From: Muscardinus avellanarius
Lineage: Eukaryota; Chordata; Mammalia; Rodentia; Gliridae
Reading direction: 5' to 3'
Assembly (NCBI GenBank): GCA_963383645.1
Contig: OY726557.1
Span: 155,745,201-155,809,200 of the forward strand
Length of the DNA: 64,000 nucleotides
Made by a program: the position numbers and the translations under genes. The notes below the pieces were generated by a model. It was not told the DNA's origin, did no database searches, and worked only from the letters and a program-made list of their open reading frames with translations. This document shows positions 48,667 to 58,879 of this stretch, in pieces (position 1 is the first letter of the stretch; each line of letters opens with the position of its first letter).

Positions 48667-49250
48667 TCATTTACCTTTACTCTTAAAACTTTTATATTCA
48701 CTGAGAGTGGGGTTTATTTTTATTTTTCTACATAAGGTTAACCAGGTTTTGCAGTACCATTTGTTGAAGAGGATTTCTTTATTCCAGTGTAAGTTTTTGT
48801 CTCCTTTGTCAAAAATCAATTGGCATAAGTGTGTGGATTTATTTCTGAGTCTTCTATTCTTGCTCATTAGACTATATGCCTGTTTTTGCTCCAGTAGCAT
48901 GCTGTTTTTAATATTATGGCTTTGTAGTACAGTTTGAAGTCAGATATTGTGATGCCACCTGCATGGTTCTTGTTGCTGAGAACTACTTTGGCTCTTCTGG
49001 TATTTTTGTTGTTCCAAATAAATTTAAGGACTATTTTTTCTGTGTCTGTGAGGAACGAACTTGGTAATTTAATGTGTATTACATTTATTCTGTAGATCAC
49101 ATTTAGAAAGAATGGACATTTGATGATAATTATTCTGCCTATCCAAAAATATGGAAGATCTCTCTCCTAAGGTCTCTGATTTCTTTTTTTCAAGGTTTTA
49201 TAATTTTCTTTGTAGAGTTCTTTTACCTTCTTAGTTAGTTTATTCCTAAG

Positions 49251-49309
<59 letters not shown>

Positions 49310-49985
49310 CCTGAGTAGAAGTGTTTTCTGAATTTCTTCTTCAGTGGATTTGTGGTTGCGCCTAAGGAAAGCTTCTAATTTTTTTTAAGATTGATTTAGT
49401 ATTTATACACTTTGTTGAATTTGTTGATCAGTTCTATAAGCTTTTTATTTGAGTTTGTTGGTCTTTTAAGTGTAATTATGTTATTGTAAATAGTGATAGT
49501 TTTCATTCTTTTTTTTCCTATTTGTACTTCTTTGATTTTTTTTTCTTGCCTTATTGCACTGGCTAAAGTCTCAAGTACCATTTGAAGAGAATTGGTGATA
49601 ATGAACATCCTTTTCTTGTTCCTATTTTTATGGGAAATTTTAACATTTTTCACATTTAACATGAAATTGGCTATGTGCCTATTGTATATTGCCTTTATGA
49701 TGTTGAGGTGCGTCCCTTCTATTCTGATTCTCTGCAGTGGTTTTAGCATTAATAGGTGCTAGATTTTGTCTAATGCTTTTTCATCATCTATTGAAATGAT
49801 TGTGTGATTTTTGTCATTTTTCTGTTTATGTGATGAATTACATGTTTTGTTTTTTGTATGTTTAACTAGCCTTGCATCCCAGGGATGAACCCTACTTGTA
49901 TATGGTTTATAATTTTCTTGATGTGGTTTTAAATGCATGTTTAGAGTATTTTGTTTAGCAATTTTGCATCTAAGTTTATCAGTGA
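48667..49985 (-). repeat. L1 ORF2 segment (RT to C-terminal domain), antisense
   Basis: Minus-strand frames encode successive ORF2 pieces: near 49998-49759 YTSRVHPWDARLVKH (an RT-region segment), 49749-49396 ENVKISHKNRNKK-type RT DNA, 49100-48867 [19 protein letters not shown] and [20 protein letters not shown] sequence, and 48900-48667 LIFDKGDKNLHWNKEILFNK then W. All are broken by stops and frameshifts, and a (GT)n of about 52 bp sits at 49252-49303. ORF2 supplies endonuclease and reverse transcriptase in intact L1s; this copy is dead. Confidence 0.9.
49252..49303. repeat. (GT)n microsatellite inside the L1
   Basis: Uninterrupted GT run of about 52 bp within antisense L1 ORF2. Confidence 0.95.
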
Positions 49986-50444
49986 CATAGGCCTCCAACC
50001 ACTTTGGAAAACAGTATGGGCAATTCTCAGAAGTATGGGAACAAATCTACCATGTGATCCAGCAATACCACTTCTGGATTTCTACACAAAAGAATGGAAA
50101 CCAAACTACCAAACTAATGCATGCATATCTATGTTCATAGCCACACAATTCACAGTTGCCAAACTATGGAGCCAGCCAGAATGTCCATTAACAGATTAAT
50201 TGATTATAAATATTTGAAATATATATACAATAGAATTTTACTCAGCCATAAAGAACACAATTATGTCATTTACAGGAAAATGGATGTAACTGGAGAACAT
50301 CATTCTAAGTGAAATTAGTCTGTCATAAAAAGTAAAAAATCAGATGCTCTCCCTAATGAGGAAGCTAGGGAAAAATGGTTAACAGGTGAAATTCTAGATG
50401 AAGAAGAAAATACCATAGATGAACAAATAAGTAGATCTGAGGGG
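49986..50444 (+). repeat. L1 ORF2 end and 3' UTR part, sense (left palindrome arm)
   Basis: Encodes LQPLWKTVWAILRSMGTNLP, then CDPAIPLL and FIATQFTVAKLWSQPECPLT, the ORF2 C-terminus, followed by 'tagtctgtcataaaaagt' and 3' UTR DNA. It joins the antisense ORF2 piece head to head at 49985. With that piece it could be one 5'-inverted insertion lacking about 85 codons. Confidence 0.85.
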
Positions 50445-50449
50445 GATGT

Positions 50450-50832
50450 ATCTTCTTCATCTAGAGTTCCTCCTATGTAGCTTCCACATATTAGGGAGAG
50501 CATCTGATTTCTTATTTTTTGTTACTGACTAATCTCACTTAGCATAATGTCCTCCAGTTCTATACATTTCATTTTAAATGATGTAACTGTGTTTTTCTTT
50601 ACAGCTGAGTAAAATTTCACTGTGTACATATCTTAGAGTTTTGTAATCCATTCATCTGTTGATGGGCATCTTAGCTGGTTCCATAGTTTGGCAATGGTGA
50701 TTAGTAAAGCTATGAATATAGATACACATGCATTAATTTGGTGGCTTGGTTTCCTTTCTTTTGGGTAGATACCCAGAAATGGTATTACTGGGTCATATGG
50801 TAAATTCATTCCCATTCTTCTGAGAATCCTCT
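50450..50832 (-). repeat. L1 ORF2 end and 3' UTR part, antisense (right palindrome arm)
   Basis: The minus strand encodes MGMNLPYDPVIPFLGIYPKE and then IALLITIAKLWNQLRCPSTD, covering the same region as the left arm at 49986-50444 in opposite orientation. Confidence 0.85.
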
Positions 50833-50834
50833 AT

Positions 50835-51345
50835 TAAAAGTTAACATTCATTACTTTTATAGGGTAAAATAAAATGAATAATAGAAGAAGAGACCTTTCT
50901 CTAGGTATAGATTATTTGTATAACTATGTAATTTAGGACAAATATTTTATACTAAAATAAATAAATAATAATTATAAAATAAAATAAAAAATAGTAAAAG
51001 GAGGGACTTAAGTCTGAGAAAAAATAACAAAAAGTCTCTTTTCAAATAAATATTGTAAACACACAAAATTAAGAAAAAGGAAGAATTAAGTCAAGTAATT
51101 TAATGAGTCATTATTTGGGAGTGTAGTGTCAATTTGTCCATGGGTTAATAAGAGAAACAGACAACTGTGAACAAATTATTTTATAGAATATCACATTTTT
51201 ACTAATATGACCAAAGAAAATATGATATATTCTATATTTCAAATGTATTAATAAATTAAACAATGAGTAATTATTTTGATACTAGAGTCAGAATTTTTTC
51301 AGAGCTGAAGAAGAAAAAAAAATAATAACGAAGAAAAGACCTTTC
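50835..51345. other. AT-rich intergenic DNA, no feature recognised
   Basis: No recognisable repeat or gene. Confidence 0.5.
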
Positions 51346-51347
51346 TG

Positions 51348-51350
<3 letters not shown>

Positions 51351-51392
<42 letters not shown>
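51351..51392. repeat. (TA)n microsatellite
   Basis: Uninterrupted TA run of about 42 bp. Confidence 0.95.
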
Positions 51393-51394
<2 letters not shown>

Positions 51395-51399
51395 TTATG

Positions 51400-52185
51400 C
51401 ATTTATATATACTCACACATGTACATATATACACATATTTAGGAGATACCTAGATAGATATAAGGAGACACAAATATATAAATAAATAAGCATACATACA
51501 TATGCATGTATTCCTAGCTTTGATGACTGAAGGGGTCTAGAACAAGTATCTCCGGTAGGAATTAGAATAACCAGCCCTAGTACTTCAGATATCTTACTGT
51601 TTCTTACTGTTGTTGTTTTTTTTTTTAATAATCTTCCCAATAGAAGGAAAATATTGTTTTCAGGGCTAAAATATCATAAATAAGTTCTCTAAAAATGATG
51701 AGGACTTGCCACAAGAACATATGCACTGGCTTAAAGGTCAAATCTAGGGCAATATGACCACCAGGATACTCAAACATAATGAATTATAAACAACCAAAAA
51801 ACTATAGACTCAGTACTCATATTACTAAATAATAAGTTCAAGTATATGAATAAATTTCTAAATGGAAAGGTGCTATTGCTTGAAATATGACAAATTCCAG
51901 ATAATGAATGTACAACAGGCAACAAAATTGGAAAATTGTCATTTTGAAATCATATAGTAAAGTTTTAAGTCAAGAATCATCAATATTTGCTTTTAGGATG
52001 CTTGATATCAAGTGGCTAATGGTCCTAAAATTTAGAATGGAGCCTGATAGCCATTTGCTGATAGCAGCTTCTACTCAGTATTCTTTATGGACCACAAATA
52101 GCTTTAAGGCTCTTTGCCAAGTCATGTTCCTGTTCATCTGCCAAGAAAAAACAACTCTGAGAAAGCTGTTGATGCTAGAACCTGA
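51400..52185. other. Intergenic DNA, no feature recognised
   Basis: The 94-codon frame at 51908-52192 has no recognisable domain. Confidence 0.5.
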
Positions 52186-52189
52186 CCAA

Positions 52190-52455
52190 TGAACTACAAC
52201 CTACAGTCAGATTGATTATAAATGTCAACCAATCTGGAAAGGGCATAATTATATTCTCCATTTGCATAAAGAGAATGGCGTGGGAACCTGAGCAAACGCT
52301 TTATCTGTAAAAGCCTTCCCATTTGTTCCTTCCCAACAGATAGCATTTTACTACTGAAGGCTGTATCCGTCCCTGAGTTGCAAACATTCTCCTCCTTCTA
52401 CTCCTCCCTTGCCTCTTCCTTTTCCTTTTTCTTTATAAATAAAGTTACTCCTTTT
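52190..52455 (+). repeat. Possible solo LTR, family not assigned
   Basis: Late features resemble an LTR R/U5: 'gcataattatattctccatt', a pyrimidine-rich 'ctccttctactcctccc' tract and 'tataaataaagttactcc' with a polyadenylation signal. Neither terminal dinucleotides nor target-site duplication were identified. Confidence 0.3.
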
Positions 52456-52483
52456 CTTGAGTTCTGCTTTTCCTTCCCTAAGT

Positions 52484-52645
52484 ATTAGAATAAAACCCAG
52501 GGATGTTTTACCACTAAGCTACTTCCTTGGACTTTTTCATTTTATTTTTTTTATTTTGAGACATAGTCTCTCTAAATTTCCCAGGTTAGGCTTGAATCAG
52601 AAATCTCCCTTCTTAGCCTCCGGAGTAGCTAGAATTAAGGACTTT
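52484..52645 (-). repeat. SINE, antisense, old
   Basis: 'aataaaacccagggatgttt', 'ccactaagctacttccttgg', 'gagacatagtctctctaaat' and 'ttagcctccggagtagct'. Confidence 0.75.
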
Positions 52646-52751
52646 TGCTGGCCTCTTGAGCCTTTTGAATTTTCTTCTAGTAAATTTTGTTGATAAGTAG
52701 ATGACAAAATTTGGAGAAAATATCAATGAACACAGAATATATGCATGCCTC

Positions 52752-52962
52752 AAAAGTGTTCTTTGGCCGGGCGTGGTGGTGCACGCTTGTAATCCCCACA
52801 CTTGGGAGGCAGAGACAGGAGGATTGCGCAGGTTTGAAGCCAGCCTCAGCTGGCTTAAGAGATCCTGTTTCCAAATAAATTATAAAATAGGTCTGGAAGT
52901 GTAGCCCTTAGGTAGAAGGCCCCTGGGTTTCATCCCTAGTACTAAAGAAAAAGTGTTCTTTG
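52752..52962 (+). repeat. B1-dID SINE with perfect 14-bp target-site duplication
   Basis: Body 52766-52948 starts GCCGGGCGTGGTGGTGCACG, with its CpGs intact. AAAAGTGTTCTTTG is present at 52752-52765 and 52949-52962 without mismatch. One of the youngest-looking copies here. Confidence 0.95.
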
Positions 52963-52964
52963 TA

Positions 52965-53545
52965 AATTGATTATTAGGTGTGAAAAATTAATTAAATAAT
53001 TAAAATGTAAGATAGCACCTATTATGAGTATTCAAAATAGACAAAACTAATGGGACAAGTGGACGTCATGTGCCTTCAGATGTGATAGTCTAACCAGGAC
53101 ACAAATCATCCAAGAGCTATTTCAGATAAAGATAAATAGTATAAATCTAATGAGGAAATATCAAGGATTATAAAAGAACCATCAATAAAATATCAGAAGA
53201 ATGTAAATGTATTCTCTAAAAATGTCAATGCCACAACAGACAAGATAAGACTGTAAATTTTAAAAGACTAAATATTAAAACAACTTAATACAATACCTAT
53301 ATGCTGCACTTTTGGATAAATAAATGGAGTAAAATAATTTAAGTGAAAACATTGAAATACAGACCAAAAGTATCAGATAACTTTTAAGATTTATTACAAT
53401 TAATGGCTGTTTTTGATTATATAAAATAATGTAATATTCTTAGAAAATAGACATAAATATCTGGTAGCAAAGGACCACATTATACTCATTTGAATGAAGT
53501 AAAAGGTTGAATTGATGAATCTATGTAGTAGGTGCCATTCTTTGT
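52965..53545. other. AT-rich intergenic DNA, no feature recognised
   Basis: No recognisable repeat or gene. Confidence 0.5.
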
Positions 53546-53548
53546 ACA

Positions 53549-53759
53549 ATTCTTATTTTTTTCAAAATTGGGGTTGAAGTCATTCTCATTCTACCTCCAA
53601 GTGAGGACCCCACCCCTACTTTTTATTTTTTTAATTTGAAATAAAGATTAAGTTACAGAGAGCTACATTAAGTTGCCGAGGCTGTCTGCAAGCCTGTCTC
53701 AGCCTCCCACATACTGGGATTACAAGCTTGCGCCACCACACCTGGCTCTATTCTTATTT
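53549..53759 (-). repeat. SINE, antisense, with 10-bp target-site duplication
   Basis: Body 53559-53749 ('attggggttgaagtcattct' to 'gccaccacacctggct'). ATTCTTATTT at 53549-53558 and 53750-53759. Confidence 0.85.
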
Positions 53760-54055
53760 CTTTACCTTTTACATTATGTTGAAATACATTCTGAGTATTC
53801 TATAACAAAAACAAATTTATAGCAAAACATCAATTATTATAGAATACTAGGTATGTGACATAGTAAGGATTTAAAGAATATTGTCTTCATTATATTTATG
53901 TTAATGACCCATTTAAAGCCTCCTTTTGCTTTTTTATACAAATCAAGGTATAAACTTTAGAGACATTTAATAAAAAATAAGAACAAAATTTCTTAAATTT
54001 TTCATTAGTACTTAATTTTTCCTTATACAACTCAGTTGCTTTAAACCATTTGTTA

Positions 54056-54057
54056 CA

Positions 54058-54103
<46 letters not shown>
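54056..54103. repeat. (CA)n microsatellite
   Basis: CA run of about 48 bp with one interruption at the start. Confidence 0.95.
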
Positions 54104-54104
<1 letters not shown>

Positions 54105-54109
54105 CTCCT

Positions 54110-55540
54110 TTGCATTCATATTAAATTGTTAGGTAGAAACATCCAGTTTGAAATAAAAGGACCCTGAGAGTACAAAGGCTACAGCTAGTGCATCATCTGT
54201 TTCTTGTCTTCTTTCAACTGCCTCACTGTGAATTGTTTATTTCATTGCCACTATGAATAAGCCAAGGATATTCCTTGTTCTACATTTCACTTCACTGGTG
54301 GTTTTGTAAGTCCTTGTGAGCAAGCAGTCATGAGGAGCCCCCACAAAGATGGGAATAAAAAGCAAACTCTCAGCCTCAACTTCAGGTCAGCCTTGTTGAG
54401 TTCAACAGTGTTTTCACAAAGTTGTTTTTAAATCAATATAGTGGAAAAGTATCAAGGTCTTTCTTCTTTGTATCTGCATCTCTTTGATTGAAACTATTTT
54501 GTGTTTGTATAAAAAGAAAATATTTTAGGAGAAAGAAAAGTAGTGAAATAATGTCTTTTCTTTTTAGGTGTAAGGAACTGGGTATTCAAAATGTTTAAAC
54601 ACAAATAATAAATTCTTCTCAGAATGCCATTCTTTTACTTTTGTAGCATTTAAAAAAAATTATTGGTGCAATAAACCCCAAAGTATACCTAAATACTTTC
54701 TAATGTTTCTTCTAACATCAAGCAATGAAAAATTACTTTGAAGCAACTAGTATTTAGATAAGTTGAATACCCTATCACAATGTTCTGGTATTAGTCATCT
54801 ACCCCACAGATATTTTCCCTGCTTCAGTAATTAATTCAAGTTTATATTTTCCTATTTTATCCCTCACATAAGACCAAAAGTAATAATTGTACCACGTTTT
54901 ACAAGTATAACATAAAGGAACAATGAAATAAATAACTCATTTATATTATATAGTTTTGAGATACAGAGTCAAAGAGATAGAATTGCTGAAAAAAGAAAGT
55001 GTGCTCAAAATGTTGTATGACAAGGTTTGTCAACATGTAAACCTTTCCAAGCACAGAGAAAGATTTATGTTTCAACTTCTGCTTTACTTTTTTATTTTTC
55101 CACCAAACCAGGCAACAAGCTTATTTCTAAAAGCTTATGTTATTGAAAGATTCAGTGACTTTGATTCTTTATTTCATTGATATATTTTTTTCATTTTCTT
55201 GTCACTTTTATGATTTAATTTTTTAAATTTTTGTCTTTTTCCTTAGTGTACACATTATGAATGTTGTTGGCCCCTTAAATATCCATGGTAAGTCTATCAC
55301 TTATTTTATTTTTATTGGTGGACTGTATTTATTTAGCCCTTCTTCAGTTCTCACCCCATTCTTTTCTTGCCTCTCTCATATTTGGCTTACTGATTGACTG
55401 ATATTATTATGAATGTGTGTCACTTTTATTAATTTTTTCCTCTGATTTATAATTATTTCAAAAATAAGACTAATTTTCTCATTTTCATTACATATTGTCC
55501 ACTTAGGTCGCTTAGTTTTATTCTTTTTCTCTTACTCTTC
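54110..55540. other. AT-rich intergenic DNA, no feature recognised
   Basis: No coding or RNA signal. A weak L1-tail-like 'tgctta...tattggtg' appears near 54660. Confidence 0.45.
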
Positions 55541-55776
55541 AGGTATTTAAATTTTTTTGTGGTACTGGGTGGAACCCAGGGGCTTTTCTACCTCTGGGCT
55601 ATATTCCAAGACCTTTTTTATACTTTATTTAGAAAGAGGGTCTCACTAAGTTGCTAAAAGCTTCACTATGTAGCTGAGGCTGGCTTCAACCCTGTGTGAT
55701 CCTCCTGTCTTAGCCTCCCAAGAGATCAGATGACAAGTGTGCACCACCACGCCCAGCTCTAGATATTTAGATTTTT
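55541..55776 (-). repeat. SINE, antisense, with 16-bp target-site duplication
   Basis: Body about 55557-55760. Flanks AGGTATTTAAATTTTT (55541-55556) and AGATATTTAGATTTTT (55761-55776) differ at two positions. Confidence 0.9.
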
Positions 55777-55801
55777 GAGAGCGTTATTTAAATTATACAA
55801 C

Positions 55802-56160
55802 TTCGGGGGCACGCCGGAATCCCTGAACAGCCGGGGCCGGGTCGTGGGACTCTGGGACCTGGGGCGGACTGCGCATAGCACACGAGACCCGTGGAGAAAC
55901 TGGGCCCAGTACCCTGGGTCCCAGGCAAGGGTCGCGTGGGGCACTCCAGTCGGGGATGGGTCTCGGGACTCTGGGCCTCAGGCCGGACCGTGCATAGCAC
56001 ACCAGACCCCTGGAGAAACCGGGCCCAGTACCCTGGGTCCTGGGCAGGGGTCACGCGGGGCACGCCAGCTGAGGCCCAGGATGTCAAACAATGGGCCCCA
56101 GGCAGAGTAGTATGGAGCACGCTGGACCCATGGGAAGACCAGGCCGGGTCACAGTGCTAC
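55802..56160 (+). repeat. CpG-rich 119-bp tandem monomers, about three copies
   Basis: Three consecutive units with period 119 bp. Landmarks: 'cgggactctgggcctcagg'-type, 'gcatagcacac-agacccc', 'tggagaaac-gggcccagta' and 'ccctgggtcc'. Units 1 and 2 are close; unit 3 is diverged after 'gcacgccagctgaggcc'. The GC and CpG content contrasts sharply with the AT-rich surroundings. Similar tandem monomers act as promoters in mouse L1 5' UTRs; a promoter role here is inference. Arg/Pro-rich frames on both strands are GC artefacts. Confidence 0.85.
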
Positions 56161-56785
56161 TGAGTGCCTGATCCTACTAACTCCTCAAACCACACATACT
56201 GTCTTCTCTCATTAAAAAAAAAAAAAAATAGGAAAAGAAAAAGATAAAAGAAAAATATCGGAGAGGAATTAAGAAGGCTGTGGCGGATGCCAGGATACTG
56301 GAGATGCAGACAAAACTTATCCAAATTCACTGGAACTTATGTAAAACTTCCCTGTGAAGGAGGACTGCTGTTTTTCTATATTGTTAAGAATCTTGGACAT
56401 AACCTATAAGAAGAGAATTTAGCAGAGACCAAGGATATATTGATCAAGGCGGTATTGAAAGCGGTCTCCGTGATGGTGGTGGAGACTTGTATTCAGGAGA
56501 AGCAGAAATTGGATCCTACCAACCTTTTTTTTGGAGAAATTACACCAAATGTCGAATGCTACCATCACGCAGGCTTAGGAACACTGGACAACATTCAGAA
56601 TGGAAAAAGAACTCGGGAAAGATTTGAAATGGTGGAGGCAGTGGCAATGGCAGTGGCGAGTACTCAGGGGAGGCAGAGATCTGATGCATTACACCTGGAA
56701 CCTTTGAAGTAATGACTCCAGAGGCAGAATGATACCACCATGCACCCTCGAGAACGTGGGACAAATGGTTGGGCGAAGAGGGTGC
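56161..56785 (+). repeat. Spacer with divergent internal duplication
   Basis: An A-run (56213-56228) is followed by sequence in which two blocks parallel each other: 'gaagcagaaattggatcc' ... 'aatgctaccatcacgcagg' ... 'ggaacactggacaacatt' (56500-56600) and 'gaggcagagatctgatgc' ... 'aatgataccaccatgcacc' ... 'gagaacgtgggacaaat' (56670-56767). The offset is roughly 165-170 bp. A 90-codon frame at 56440-56712 (+) overlaps but resembles no known protein. Confidence 0.55.
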
Positions 56786-58720
56786 TCGGATTGGAGCCTG
56801 CCGAGGAGTGAGGCCAGCGTCGGACACAGCAAAGCTGGGATTGGAGCCTGCCATGAGGGAAGGCTGGCACTGGGGCCAGTGAGGCTGGGATCGGAGCCTG
56901 CCGTGAGGCAAGGCCGCTACTGAGGCCTCCGAGGGCGGGACCGGAACCTGCCAAAGGATTAGGCTAGTGCCGGGGCCAGCAAGTCCGGGGTCAGAGCCTG
57001 CCATGAGGCAAGGCTGGTGCTGGAGCTTCGAGGCAGTGACCGGAGCCTGCTGAGGGGTTATGCCAGTACCGGGGTCAATGGCCAACATTGGAGCCTTCCA
57101 TGAGGCAAGGACACTACTGGGGCCTCCGAGGCCGAGATGGGAGCCTGCCGAGGGGTTAGGCCGATGCTGGGACCAGTGAGGCAAGGATCTGAGCCTGTGG
57201 TGGGGCAAGGCCAGTGCTGGGGCCTTCAAGGCCAGGATAGGAGCCTGCCAAGGGGTTAGGCCAGTGCCAGGGCCAGCAAGGCCAGCATCGGAGCTCACCG
57301 TGAGGAAAGGCCGGTGCTGGTGCCTCCGTGGCCTGGATTGGAGCCTGCCAAGGGGTTAGGCCGGTGCCGGGGCCAACAGCTGGCATGGGAGCCTTCCATG
57401 AGGCAAGGCCACTACTGAGACCTCCGAGGCCAGGATAGGAGCCTGCCGAGGGGTTAGGCCGGTGCTGGGGCCAGCGAGGCCGGCATCGGAGTCTGCCATG
57501 AGGCAAGGCCAGTGCTGGGACCTCCAATGCCAGGATAAGAGCCTGCCGAGGGTTTAGGCCAGTGCCAGGGCCAATGTCCAGCATCGAAGCCTGCCATGAG
57601 GCAAGGCTGCTACTGGGGATTCCAAGGCTGGGTTCGGCGCCTGCCAAGGAGTTAGGCCGATGCCGGGGCCAATGGCTGGCATTGGAGCCTTCTGTGAGGC
57701 AAAGCCACTACTGAGGCCTCCGAGGCCAGGATCAGATCCTGCCGAGGGCTTAGACCAGTGCTGGGGCCAGCAAGGCCGGCATCGGAGCTCACCGAGAGGG
57801 AAGGCCGGTGCTGAGGCCTCCGAGGCCAGGATCGAAGCCTGCCGAGGGGTTAGGCCGGTGCTGGGGCCAGCAAGACCGGCATTGGAGCCTGCCATGAGGC
57901 AAGGCCAGTGCTGGGGCCTCCAAGGCCAGAATAAGAGCCTGCCGAGGGTTTAGGCCAGTGCTGGGGCCAATGTCCAGCATCGAAGTCTGCTGTGAGGCAA
58001 GGCTGCTACTGGGGCCTCCAAGGCTGGGATCGGAGCCTGACAAGGGGTTAGACCAATGCCGGGACCAGTGGCCAGCATCAGAGCCTGCTGTGAGGTAAGG
58101 CCAGTGCTGGGGCCTCCAAGGCCGGGATAAGAGCCTGCCGAGGGGTTAGGCTGGTGCCGGGGCCAATGGCTGGCATCAGAGCCTTCCATGAGGCAAGGCT
58201 GCTATTGAGGCCTCCAAGGCTGGATCGGAGCCTGCCGAGGGGTTAGACTGGTGCTGGGGCCACGAGGCCGTCATCGGAGCCTGCCGTGAGGCTATGCCGG
58301 TGCTGGGGCCTCTGAGGCTGGGATCGAAGCCTGCCGAGGGGTTAGGTCGGTGCCGGGGCCAGTAAGGCCGGGATCGGAGCTCACCATGAGGCAAGACTGG
58401 TGCTGGGGCCTCCGAGGCTGGGATTGGAGCCTGCCAAAGGGTTAGGCCGATGCCAGTGCCAACAGCCAGCATTGGAGCCTGACAGGAGGCAAGACCGCTA
58501 CTGGGGCTTACGAAGCTAGGATTGGAGCCTGCCTAGGGGTTAGGCTGGGGCTGGAGCCAGCGAGGCCAGGATCGGAGCCTGCCGTAAGGCTATGCCGGTG
58601 CTGTGGCCTCTGAGGCTGGGATCAGAGACTGCTGAGGGGTTTGGCTGGTGCCAGGGCCAATGGCCAGCATTGGAGCCTGCTGCCAGGCAAGGCCTGTACT
58701 GGGGCCTCCGAGGTCGGGAA
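56786..58720 (+). repeat. 50-bp VNTR array, about 39 monomers in alternating A/B pattern
   Basis: Monomer A carries GGAGCCTGCCGAGGGGTTAG; monomer B carries GAGCCTGCCATGAGGCAAGG. Each is about 50 bp, and they alternate to give a 100-bp unit (for example A starting 57421, B 57471, A 57521, B 57571). B monomers fall into at least two subtypes ('ggccagcgaggccggcat' and 'ggccaatggctggcatt'), suggesting a higher-order unit near 200 bp. Same family as 7445-7986 but on the opposite strand. Long minus-strand frames (up to 252 codons, QAP/GLGGPSTGLA-type) exist only because the unit lacks stops on that strand. Confidence 0.95.
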
Positions 58721-58734
58721 GAAGGTTGGGAGAG

Positions 58735-58875
58735 GATTTGGTATGAGGGTTAAAAAACAACAAAAACAAGCACAGAAAAACAAAAATCATAAAAACAAAA
58801 CAAAAGACCCACAAACCCCTTCCAAAAATAAAAAAGCAAAAAAAAAAAAAATTAGATATACACACACAAAAAAAG
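58735..58875 (+). repeat. A-rich stretch after the VNTR
   Basis: A/C-rich run of about 120 bp ('ttaaaaaacaacaaaaacaa', 'caaaaaaaaaaaaaattaga'). It may be the A-rich 3' end of the plus-strand VNTR element or a T-rich part of the antisense neighbour; the sequence alone does not decide. Confidence 0.6.
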
Positions 58876-58879
58876 AGTG

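Noticed and set aside
48667..49998. Reverse-transcriptase-like frames as a functional gene
   Set aside because: They are fragments of L1 ORF2 in several frames with stops, a GT microsatellite inside, and no ORF1 or intact 5' end.
55775..56163. Overlapping Arg/Pro/Gly-rich frames on both strands of the 119-bp array
   Set aside because: High GC removes stop codons in all frames; several mutually overlapping frames of similar length indicate composition, not coding.
56540..58472. Long minus-strand open frames (up to 252 codons) with Gly/Pro/Ala-rich repeats
   Set aside because: They follow the 50-bp VNTR, whose unit lacks stop codons on that strand in several frames. No start context, domain or conserved boundary supports a protein.
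56786..58720. CRISPR array
   Set aside because: Repeats are contiguous 50-mers without unique spacers, in a mammalian genome.
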